Source: JAZSMS01 sp045536015 (GTDB lineage: Bacteria; Bacillota; Clostridia; Christensenellales; QALW01). From it: a stretch of 11,353 nt of DNA. This document shows, one piece after another, positions 5,937 through 11,353 of this stretch. The stretch is taken from assembly GCA_045536015.1 (NCBI GenBank), contig JAZSMS010000101.1, forward strand, positions 1 through 11,353. The letters are read 5' to 3'. Under the pieces are notes generated by a model that was not told the origin of the DNA, did not search any database, and saw only the letters and a program-made list of their open reading frames with translations. Positions within the stretch are counted from its first letter, which is position 1, and each line of letters opens with the position of its first letter. The translations under genes and the position numbers were made by a program.

Positions 5937-5974
5937 GCCGCGTTTTTGTTAAAAGCAAAGACGCGGCTTTTTTT
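5937..5974 (+). terminator. Intrinsic terminator or attenuator between secG and rnr
   Basis: GCCGCGT (5937-5943) pairs with ACGCGGC (5961-5967), and seven T follow at 5968-5974. The T run ends 8 bases before the rnr ATG, leaving no room for an rnr promoter after it. rnr must therefore rely on read-through of this hairpin or on a promoter upstream of it. Confidence 0.8.
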
Positions 5975-5982
5975 GGATTAAT

Positions 5983-8031
5983 ATGGATATAATAATAGAA
6001 ACTATTAAAAAGTCAGGTAATATATCACTTGGCACAATAGCAAAAAAACTTAATATTTCAAAGCGCGACAAGGATATTTTGCAAAAAACGCTTAACAAGC
6101 TCGAACGCGAAGGCAAAATAGTTTGCGCTGATGGAAAATATTCCGTTTCGGAGCATACGTATAAAGGCAAGGTGTGCGCAACGATTTCGGGAGTATATTT
6201 TTTTGAAAGCGAAGAGCTTAAAAACGATTTGAAGATAATTAACGCAGGCGAATTTTGCCCTATGGATAACGATATAGTGCTTGTGCGCAAGAGCTCGGGT
6301 GGGGCGCGCATAATTTCTGTTTTAGAACGCGCAAACAAAAATATCGTGGGCGAGGTAGCATCATCGCGCAAGGGCTTAATGCTTATTCCCGACGATAAAA
6401 AAATTCACTACACGTTTTATCTTCCTAAAAGCGAGCGTTCTAAAGCGCTTGTAGGAGATAAGGTAGTTGCACAGATAGAAATTTATCCGCATTATCACGC
6501 CGACGGCACTTGTAAAATAGAAAAGAATTTAGGATTTTCTAAAGATATAAGCACGCAGATAGAGGCGGTACTGTATTCGTATAACGTTAGGCAAGAATTC
6601 CCCGAGCGCGTGCTTGATGCGGCTGATAAAATAAACGACGAAATTTTCCCAAGGCAACTAGAGGGAAGGCTTGATTTGCGTGCAATAAATTGCATTACTA
6701 TTGATGGTGATGATGCTAAAGATTTAGACGATGCCGTTTCACTTGAAATTACCGAGGGCGGCGATTACCTTCTAGGTGTGCATATTGCTGACGTTGCACA
6801 TTTTGTAAAGCAAGATTCATATATTGATACAGAGGCGGCTGTGCGCGGTACAAGCGTGTATATTCCCGGTAAGGTTTATCCAATGCTTCCTAAAAAATTA
6901 AGCAACGGCGTTTGCTCGCTAAACGAGGGGGAAGAACGCCTTACACTTTCTTGCTTCATGGTGATTGATAAAAATGGGCAGGTAAAGGATTATTCTATTA
7001 ACCCGTCTATAATTTGCTCAAAGCACCGTATGACGTATTCTTCGGTAGAACGCATTATTGTAGATAAAGATAAAGAAGAAATTAAAAAGTTTAAAGACGT
7101 TTACGGTATGCTTTTGCTTATGAAAAGCTTATCTCAAATTCTGTCACGTGCGGCACAAAAACGTGGGTATATTGATTTTGATTTGCCCGAGGCCAAGATA
7201 ACTCTTGACGAAAATGACTTTCCGCAAAAAATAGAAAAATATTACGTGGGTGAATCAAACAGACTTATAGAAAACTTTATGTTACTTGCTAATACTACCG
7301 TTGCTGCACATATGCGCAAATATGCAATTCCTGCTATTTATAGGGTGCATTCGGCGCCCGAAAAAGAAAGGGAAGAGCAATTTTCGTATTTATGCAAAAA
7401 GATGGGATATCAGTTTGAAAAAGAATCTTCGCCAAGGCAATATCAGCAAATGCTTGATTTATTTAGGGATAAGCCTGAAGAAAATTTGATGAAAAAGGCT
7501 ATGCTTCGTACTATGAGCAAGGCAAAGTATAAAAACGTATGCGAGGGGCACTTTGGTCTTGCGATGGAAAATTATCTTCATTTTACTTCGCCAATAAGAC
7601 GTTATCCCGACCTTTGCGTGCACCGAATGCTTCATTACTGGTTTGAGCACGAAAATAAGCGTATGGAGCACTTTGGCGAACGACTTTCCGCCCTGGCGCA
7701 AAATTCTACTCAAACAGAGATAAATGCCGCACAATGCGAACGCGATATTGTTGATATTCGCTGTGCACAGTATTTAAGCAAGCGTATTGGAGAAGAGTTT
7801 GACGCGGTAATTTCGGGGGTTACGGCAAACGGAATGTTTGCAAGCCTTGATAACACTGCCGAGGGCTTTATTCCTATTGCTACGCTTGATGGATATTATA
7901 ATTATATTGAAGACGAATTTGCACTTGTTGGCGCTGATAAAAAGTATTCGCTGGGTGACAAAATAAAAATTAGGGTTACATCTACCGATGTTTTTCGCGG
8001 CAAAAGCGAATTTGAGCTTATAGAAACTTGA
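5983..8031 (+). CDS. rnr: Ribonuclease R (3'-5' exoribonuclease)
   Basis: A 682-residue RNB-family hydrolytic exoribonuclease. It degrades structured RNA from the 3' end and, with tmRNA, the nonstop mRNA released from stalled ribosomes. An N-terminal winged helix (about 1-65, ending in GKIVCADGKYSV) is followed by cold-shock/OB domains (about 66-205), the RNB catalytic domain (about 220-550) and an S1 domain (603-682). The metal-binding set is intact as D241, D247, D249 and D250 in TIDGDDAKDLDDAV, spaced as in E. coli RNase R (D272, D278, D280, D281). HFTSPIRRYPDL at 533-544 is the RNB signature. The protein ends right after S1, with no Lys-rich tail, and is about 100 residues shorter than the E. 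coli and Bacillus enzymes. The ribosome site is poor (GGA, 5 bases before ATG) and sits just after the terminator T run. Confidence 0.96.
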   Translation: MDIIIETIKKSGNISLGTIAKKLNISKRDKDILQKTLNKLEREGKIVCADGKYSVSEHTYKGKVCATISGVYFFESEELKNDLKIINAGEFCPMDNDIVLVRKSSGGARIISVLERANKNIVGEVASSRKGLMLIPDDKKIHYTFYLPKSERSKALVGDKVVAQIEIYPHYHADGTCKIEKNLGFSKDISTQIEAVLYSYNVRQEFPERVLDAADKINDEIFPRQLEGRLDLRAINCITIDGDDAKDLDDAVSLEITEGGDYLLGVHIADVAHFVKQDSYIDTEAAVRGTSVYIPGKVYPMLPKKLSNGVCSLNEGEERLTLSCFMVIDKNGQVKDYSINPSIICSKHRMTYSSVERIIVDKDKEEIKKFKDVYGMLLLMKSLSQILSRAAQKRGYIDFDLPEAKITLDENDFPQKIEKYYVGESNRLIENFMLLANTTVAAHMRKYAIPAIYRVHSAPEKEREEQFSYLCKKMGYQFEKESSPRQYQQMLDLFRDKPEENLMKKAMLRTMSKAKYKNVCEGHFGLAMENYLHFTSPIRRYPDLCVHRMLHYWFEHENKRMEHFGERLSALAQNSTQTEINAAQCERDIVDIRCAQYLSKRIGEEFDAVISGVTANGMFASLDNTAEGFIPIATLDGYYNYIEDEFALVGADKKYSLGDKIKIRVTSTDVFRGKSEFELIET

Positions 8032-8056
8032 CTATAATATAAAAATAGTGTAATAT
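8028..8056 (+). promoter_or_regulatory. Possible sigma-A promoter for smpB-ssrA
   Basis: TTGACT (8028-8033), 17 bases, TAATAT (8051-8056). The -35 is 5/6 to consensus and the -10 is 4/6. The -35 overlaps the rnr stop codon. The 53-bp gap is AT-rich and big enough for a promoter, so smpB and ssrA may be transcribed separately from rnr as well as by read-through. Confidence 0.5.
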
Positions 8057-8084
8057 ATTTTGTACTTTAGTTCTGGAGAAAAAG

Positions 8085-8546
8085 ATGAAAAACAACGCAG
8101 TAAAGGTTATTGCCGAAAACAAAAAAGCGTATCACGATTACTTCATAGAAGATACCTATGAGGCAGGTATTGCACTTTCCGGAACTGAAGTAAAATCTAT
8201 CCGTTTAGGTAAAGTAAACTTAAAGGATAGCCATATTCATATTTCAAAGGGCGAAATGTTTGTTATAGGTATGCACATCTCGCCTTATGAAAAGGGAAAT
8301 ATATTCAATAAAGACCCACTTCGCACACGCAAGCTTTTAATGCACCGTGCCGAAATAGATAAGCTTTACGGAAAATTTAAAATGGATGGCTTAACGCTTA
8401 TTCCAACAAAAATCTACTTAAAAAACGGGCTTGTTAAGGTTGCGGTTGCACTTGCAAGGGGTAAAAATTTGCACGATAAGCGCGAAACTGCGGCAATTAA
8501 AGAGATGAACCGCAATATTGAGCGTGCAATAAAAAATGACAGATAA
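8085..8546 (+). CDS. smpB: SsrA-binding protein SmpB
   Basis: A 153-residue RNA-binding protein, normal length for SmpB. It binds the tRNA-like domain of tmRNA and places it in the A site of stalled ribosomes for trans-translation. Visible signatures are NKKAYHDYFIEDTYEAGIALSGTEVKSIR (the OB-fold core with the GTEVKSIR loop), VNLKDSHI, HISPYEKGN and ALARGKNLHDKRE. A basic C-terminal tail (KEMNRNIERAIKNDR) acts as the codon-anticodon mimic in the decoding centre. GGAG lies 6 bases before ATG. The stop codon is only 3 bases before the tmRNA 5' end, so the two partners of one machine are almost certainly cotranscribed and separated by RNA processing. Confidence 0.97.
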   Translation: MKNNAVKVIAENKKAYHDYFIEDTYEAGIALSGTEVKSIRLGKVNLKDSHIHISKGEMFVIGMHISPYEKGNIFNKDPLRTRKLLMHRAEIDKLYGKFKMDGLTLIPTKIYLKNGLVKVAVALARGKNLHDKRETAAIKEMNRNIERAIKNDR

Positions 8547-8642
8547 TATGGGGGCGTAAAGGTTTCGACGGGGTTGATCGGTGGTACTGTAAGCGAGCTG
8601 CGGTTCCGAATCCGCATTAAAAAATCGGGCGTAAATATAAAC

Positions 8643-8675
8643 GCTAACAATAGAACTAATTTAGTAGCTGCTTAA
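8643..8675 (+). other. tmRNA tag reading frame (ANNRTNLVAA, then stop)
   Basis: The frame ending GCT GCT TAA TAG reads back as GCT AAC AAT AGA ACT AAT TTA GTA GCT GCT, giving Ala-Asn-Asn-Arg-Thr-Asn-Leu-Val-Ala-Ala after the tmRNA-borne alanine. The AN start and hydrophobic-Ala-Ala end are normal for proteolysis tags. LVAA replaces the commoner ALAA, and the tag is one of the shorter ones. The resume codon GCT at 8643 is inferred from the frame and the preceding A-rich stretch. Confidence 0.85.
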
Positions 8676-8877
8676 TAGCAGCTTCCGTTGCCCCAATCTT
8701 ACTGCGGGATAGGTAAGCAACGCCAAAATTCGCAGTGCACGTCAGCGATGTAAGCTTTGCCATCGCGATGAAAAATGAAGCTACTTGATGCGCAAGCGTG
8801 CCGCTGTGCCAGCGCAAAAGGGAATCTTTAATTATCGGCTACGCTCGTAGAAAACGGTATTTCCGCTACTTCGGACA

Positions 8878-8904
8878 GGGGTTCAATTCCCCTCGCCTCC
8901 ACCA
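8878..8904 (+). other. Predicted attachment site (att) within the ssrA 3' end
   Basis: The T-arm and acceptor 3' strand of tmRNA, ending in CCACCA, is a classic target for tyrosine-recombinase elements. Here an integrase gene begins 66 bp further on and points at it, with a repressor behind. The exact core cannot be fixed because the other junction lies outside the window. Confidence 0.5.
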
Positions 8905-8913
8905 AATAACTAT

Positions 8914-8940
8914 AAAACCCCGTAATTACGGGGTTTTTAT
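8914..8940. terminator. Bidirectional intrinsic terminator after ssrA and the integrase gene
   Basis: A perfect 24-bp palindrome (8914-8937) has AAAACCCCGTAA as one arm and TTACGGGGTTTT as the other, with a T-rich run on the plus strand and four T on the minus strand. It ends ssrA transcripts and would also stop the convergent integrase transcript before it runs antisense into tmRNA. Confidence 0.88.
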
Positions 8941-8945
8941 TTTTC

Positions 8946-8968
8946 TTTGCACGAATTTTGCACGAATT
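8946..8968 (+). repeat. Tandem 12-bp repeat TTTGCACGAATT x2, possible integrase arm-type sites
   Basis: TTTGCACGAATT at 8946-8957 is repeated at 8957-8968, sharing one T. It lies between the ssrA terminator and the integrase stop codon, where lambda-type integrases have arm-type sites bound by their N-terminal domain. The repeat is certain; the role is inference. Confidence 0.5.
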
Positions 8969-8970
8969 GT

Positions 8971-10092
8971 TTAAAATTTGATGCTATTTAACACATTAAG
9001 CGCACGTTCTTCTTCTCGTGGATAAAGGTGCGAATATGTGTTCCAGGTCATCTCTACGTTACTATGTCCTAAACGGCGTGCAATCTCCTGGATATTTATT
9101 CCTTCGTTGATTAGAAGCGTTGCGTGCGTGTGCCTAAAATCGTGCACGCGGATATGCGGAAGCTCAGCTGCATCAGCGCAAGCAATGTTAAAATTGGATA
9201 TGCTTGTATCACTAAGGCATTTATATCCACCGCAAACGCGAAAAGAGGGGGTAAAGCCCTTTGCTTGCTCTTGCCTTATTCTGTGTTCGTTTAATACGTC
9301 GATAAGTCTCTTTGGTGCTTTAATTTGGCGGTACGATGATTTATTCTTGGGCGGCGTTTCTACGATATCCTTGCCCTTGACCTTTTGCGCTACTGAGCGC
9401 CGCACGTTGATAATATCGCCCTCGATATCGGTCCATTTTAGCGCGTTTATTTCGCCCTTTCGCATCCCGGTAAAAAACGCTATATTAAAAAAGACGTATA
9501 AACCCCAATCGTTAAGCGAGGTGCATCGAGCTTCAGCGCATTTTATAAACGCTTTGAATTGCTCGGCAGTATAATACTGCAGTTTATCTTGTGGCGTGGA
9601 AAAATCATCATCCTTAAAGCCGCCGATTTTCACAAGTGGGTTGCTTGGAAGATATTCCATCTTCACACCAAAATTAAGCAGGGCACGCAGTTCCTTATAA
9701 ATATTGTTCTTTGTCTTTGTGGCAAGCGATAATTGGCTTATCGTGTTTTTCCATTTTTGGAGCATCTTTACGTTGATGCTCTTTATTTTTGCATCCTGAA
9801 GGTAGGGCAGAACGTGACATTTAAGCACGCCTTGCGACTTTGCTAAGCTCGTCTCGCGTATTTCGTGCCGCTTTGTTTCGATATATTCGGTATAAAGGTC
9901 CTGCAGCGTCATAGTTGCATCGGGCTCAGTCTTAATATTGTGCAGTAAAGAATATTCGGCAAAGACCGCATCATCCTTACCGAACACTAATTTTGTTTTT
10001 TGACGGTATTTCCCTTGTGCATCGGTGTAGTTAACTACAACCTTGTACTGAGAAAGACCGTTCTTTTTTTTATCTGTTTTATAGATTGGCAT
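8971..10092 (-). CDS. Tyrosine recombinase (site-specific integrase)
   Basis: 373 residues, normal for a phage or ICE integrase. The three expected parts are present: an N-terminal arm-binding region (about 1-60, KKNGLSQYKVVVNYTDAQGKYRQKTK), a SAM-like core-binding domain (about 62-165, TLQDLYTEYIETK..., ending near SNPLVKI), and the catalytic domain (about 180-373). The catalytic set looks complete: Arg211 in FFTGMRKGEINAL, a Lys near 249 in TPPKNKSSYR, His317 and Arg320 in HDFRHTHAT, His343 in LGHSN, and nucleophile Tyr353 in NTYSHLYP. It would integrate and, with an excisionase outside the window, excise the element at ssrA. AAGGAG lies 8 bases before ATG, and that ribosome site overlaps the stop of the upstream membrane-protein gene, so translation is probably linked. 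It runs towards ssrA with the repressor upstream. Confidence 0.95.
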   Translation of the reverse strand: MPIYKTDKKKNGLSQYKVVVNYTDAQGKYRQKTKLVFGKDDAVFAEYSLLHNIKTEPDATMTLQDLYTEYIETKRHEIRETSLAKSQGVLKCHVLPYLQDAKIKSINVKMLQKWKNTISQLSLATKTKNNIYKELRALLNFGVKMEYLPSNPLVKIGGFKDDDFSTPQDKLQYYTAEQFKAFIKCAEARCTSLNDWGLYVFFNIAFFTGMRKGEINALKWTDIEGDIINVRRSVAQKVKGKDIVETPPKNKSSYRQIKAPKRLIDVLNEHRIRQEQAKGFTPSFRVCGGYKCLSDTSISNFNIACADAAELPHIRVHDFRHTHATLLINEGINIQEIARRLGHSNVEMTWNTYSHLYPREEERALNVLNSIKF

Positions 10093-10105
10093 TAAGCTTT
10101 CTCCT

Positions 10106-10702
10106 TTATAAAAACCAAATAATGAACAACAAAGGGAAACTAATGCGAGAGAATATACGCAATACTATTCTCGAAAGTTTTTTTCTCTCTGTTTCGTCTT
10201 CGCAATCGACAATTATATTGAGAATAAATTTAGGTATGCAATATAATAAAGCACATATCACAAAAAATATAACTGCGTCGCGTTCAAACTCAAAAAGATG
10301 ATTATGTGGTTTCTCAAAAAAAACTTTTGCAAAAAATTGGATAATCTCTACAACAAAAAATATAACAATAAAGACATTAGAAAAAATAATCGAAACATTT
10401 AATATGTCATCGAAATTGCTTTTTATTAAAAGTTTTCGTTTTTCTGTTTTTAAAGAGCGATACCTATCTCGCAAATCGTTGGGAATAAAATCGTGCCGTA
10501 AAATTTGTTCCGTTTCTAAAAGCTGAATCGAGTTGCTTTCTTCTTTTGTGATTTCCCCATTTGCAACCAAATCGTTAAGCACCGTTCTTATTTCTTTGAA
10601 CGTGTGCATTGTTTGAGAGTCTATTTCTTCAATTCTTTTAAAATCTTCTTGAGATAATAGGTAATTGGAATTTTCTTCCGTGTATATTTTTTTCTTACGC
10701 AT
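10106..10702 (-). CDS. Unrecognised membrane protein between repressor and integrase
   Basis: A 198-residue protein I do not recognise. Residues 1-98 are charged and probably cytosolic and helical (SQEDFKRIEEIDSQTMHTFKEIRTVLNDL..., then RDRYRSLKTEKRKLL), with possible coiled coil. Three hydrophobic stretches follow: about 101-127 (VSIIFSNVFIVIFFVVEIIQFF), about 141-165 (AVIFFVICALLYCIPKFILNII) and about 184-198 (ISFPLLFIIWFL). The chain stops inside the last one. A basic/acidic loop, DCEDETERKKLSR, separates helices 2 and 3. The gene is visibly more AT-rich than its neighbours. It starts 9 bp after the repressor gene and ends 13 bp before the integrase gene, so the three form one transcription unit that would be on in the integrated state. 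By position it could be a superinfection-exclusion or other lysogeny-expressed protein, but nothing in its sequence proves that. Confidence 0.75.
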   Translation of the reverse strand: MRKKKIYTEENSNYLLSQEDFKRIEEIDSQTMHTFKEIRTVLNDLVANGEITKEESNSIQLLETEQILRHDFIPNDLRDRYRSLKTEKRKLLIKSNFDDILNVSIIFSNVFIVIFFVVEIIQFFAKVFFEKPHNHLFEFERDAVIFFVICALLYCIPKFILNIIVDCEDETERKKLSRIVLRIFSRISFPLLFIIWFL

Positions 10703-10711
10703 ATTCGTCTC

Positions 10712-11353
10712 TCACACGCTTTTTATTATTTTTGTAACTTTACCAACAACTTGAAGCCTTAAAACATCCTCGCCCTTAAAAATGCGCGGTGCATATTCGG
10801 GGTTAATGCTTTCAAGAATAATGGTGTCAGCATCATATCTAACACGCTTAACAAGTCCTTCTTCTTTATCAAGTAATACTACCGCAATATCTCCGCTATC
10901 AACGCTTGTTTGTTTGTGCACCTGAATAATGTCGCCATCCTCTATTTTAGGGTACATAGAATTGCCCGAAACGCGTATACAAATGGTTTCGCGAGCTTCT
11001 CTCTCACAAAAGGCATATATAGGAACGTACTCTACTATATGCTCGTCGGCGTATGCGCCAAAGCCTGCGGAAACAGATTCGTATAATGGCGCAGTAAATT
11101 GCGGGGTGTCAACGGTAACTCCAAGAGATGAAAAGGCAGTGCTTTCGTCTAAACCCATTAGATACGCCGGGGTTGTTTTTAGTGCTTTTGCGAACTCAAT
11201 TAATTGCGATTGATTTACATCCCTTTTTCCAGCTTCTATTCTACAAATAGCACCTTTTGTTTTTAAATTAACTTTTTCGGCAAGCATTTGTTGTGTCCAC
11301 CCTAATTCAAGGCGCCTTTTTTTTATTCGGTCATATACGTTCAATCTTATCAC
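10712..11353 (-). CDS. CI/LexA-like repressor: XRE-type HTH plus S24 self-cleaving peptidase domain
   Basis: At least 210 residues reaching the window edge. The N-terminal XRE/Cro-CI helix-turn-helix (about 6-68) reads VYDRIKKRRLELGWTQQMLAEKV, RIEAGKRDV, then LAKAL-like and TPAYLMGL. The C-terminal S24 domain (about 85-213) has Ser132 in RVSGNSMYPKIEDGDII and Lys169 in GLVKRV, the Ser-Lys catalytic pair. The Ala96-Gly97 bond in SVSAGFGA is the likely self-cleavage site. Such repressors hold the element's lytic or excision genes off and are inactivated by RecA filaments after DNA damage. The start is uncertain: GTG at 11353, TTG at 11344 (giving the natural-looking MNVYDRIKKRR) or a codon outside the window. 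Its operator and promoter are therefore not visible. It is first in a cluster with the membrane protein and integrase. Confidence 0.92.
   Translation of the reverse strand: MIRLNVYDRIKKRRLELGWTQQMLAEKVNLKTKGAICRIEAGKRDVNQSQLIEFAKALKTTPAYLMGLDESTAFSSLGVTVDTPQFTAPLYESVSAGFGAYADEHIVEYVPIYAFCEREARETICIRVSGNSMYPKIEDGDIIQVHKQTSVDSGDIAVVLLDKEEGLVKRVRYDADTIILESINPEYAPRIFKGEDVLRLQVVGKVTKIIKSV

Larger units (their letters stand above)
8550..8904 (+). ncRNA. ssrA: Transfer-messenger RNA (tmRNA)
   Basis: One-piece tmRNA of 355 bases. The 5' end GGGGGCG (8550-8556) pairs with CGCCTCC (8894-8900) as a 7-bp acceptor stem with one G-U pair, followed by an encoded ACCA (8901-8904). The conserved GTAAAGGTTTCGACGGGG follows the 5' strand of the stem. 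The 3' part carries a T-arm with GGTTCAATTCC. The tag reading frame lies at 8643-8675 and the regions before and after it would form the pseudoknots. tmRNA is charged with alanine, enters stalled ribosomes with SmpB, and adds a degradation tag. It is followed by a strong terminator, and its 3' end is the apparent integration site of the element to the right. Confidence 0.97.
8905..11353. mobile_element. End of an integrative element or prophage inserted at ssrA (continues past the window)
   Basis: Directly after ssrA, gene content changes from conserved housekeeping genes to a tyrosine recombinase, an unrecognised membrane protein and a CI-type repressor, all on the minus strand. That is the usual lysogeny end of a temperate phage or integrative conjugative element. 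No structural, conjugation or replication genes are in view, so phage and ICE cannot be told apart. Confidence 0.75.

Noticed and set aside
8518..8547. A tmRNA promoter TTGAGC-18-GATAAT within the end of smpB
   Set aside because: Transcription would start at about 8553-8555, inside the acceptor stem, so it could not make the mature 5' end at 8550.
8550..8904. A tRNA gene at the 3' end of this region (CCACCA with a T-arm)
   Set aside because: The T-arm and acceptor 3' strand pair with a 5' strand about 340 bases away and enclose a tag frame, so it is tmRNA.
9038..9574. A 178-residue plus-strand ORF opposite the integrase
   Set aside because: It is the complement of a well-supported recombinase with all catalytic residues in frame, and has no ribosome site or family resemblance.

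Overview
The window comes from a low-to-moderate GC Gram-positive bacterium of the Clostridia (Firmicutes), probably a gut-type member. Three things support this: the secG-rnr-smpB-ssrA order is the classic Firmicutes arrangement, a methyltransferase pair (TrmN6-like and RsmI) recalls the yabB-yabC neighbourhood of Bacillus, and the promoters are sigma-A type with strong Shine-Dalgarno sites. This is inferred from gene content, not from a search.

Positions 1-551: the end of a FGGY sugar kinase gene (+) faces the end of an NSS-family sodium symporter gene (-). The 413 bp between them hold the oddest structure in the window. It is an array of small, mutually different hairpins joined by a constant GTGATAT linker, inside a segment bounded by a 10-bp inverted repeat and, outside that, by an exact 10-bp direct repeat. 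It looks like an inserted non-autonomous element.

Positions 543-5415 (-): the symporter has its own promoter. Upstream of it is a three-gene unit whose members overlap by 4 bp (ATGA): a secreted SH3/peptidoglycan-binding NlpC/P60 wall hydrolase, a TrmN6-like methyltransferase and rsmI, ending in a clear intrinsic terminator.

Positions 5416-5595: a divergent promoter region. The hydrolase promoter (TTGACA-17-TAAAAT) overlaps a direct repeat that matches the WalR box. The secG promoter (TTGCAG-17-TATAAT) points the other way.

Positions 5596-8904 (+): secG, a terminator/attenuator, rnr (RNase R), smpB and ssrA (tmRNA). This is the ribosome-rescue and nonstop-mRNA-decay set: SmpB and tmRNA rescue the stalled ribosome and RNase R degrades the mRNA. 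The RNase R here lacks the basic C-terminal tail that links the E. coli enzyme to tmRNA.

Positions 8905-11353 (-): one end of an integrative element or prophage apparently inserted at the 3' end of ssrA. It contains a tyrosine recombinase, an unrecognised three-helix membrane protein and a CI/LexA-like self-cleaving repressor, all in one tight cluster running towards ssrA. The rest of the element lies beyond the window.
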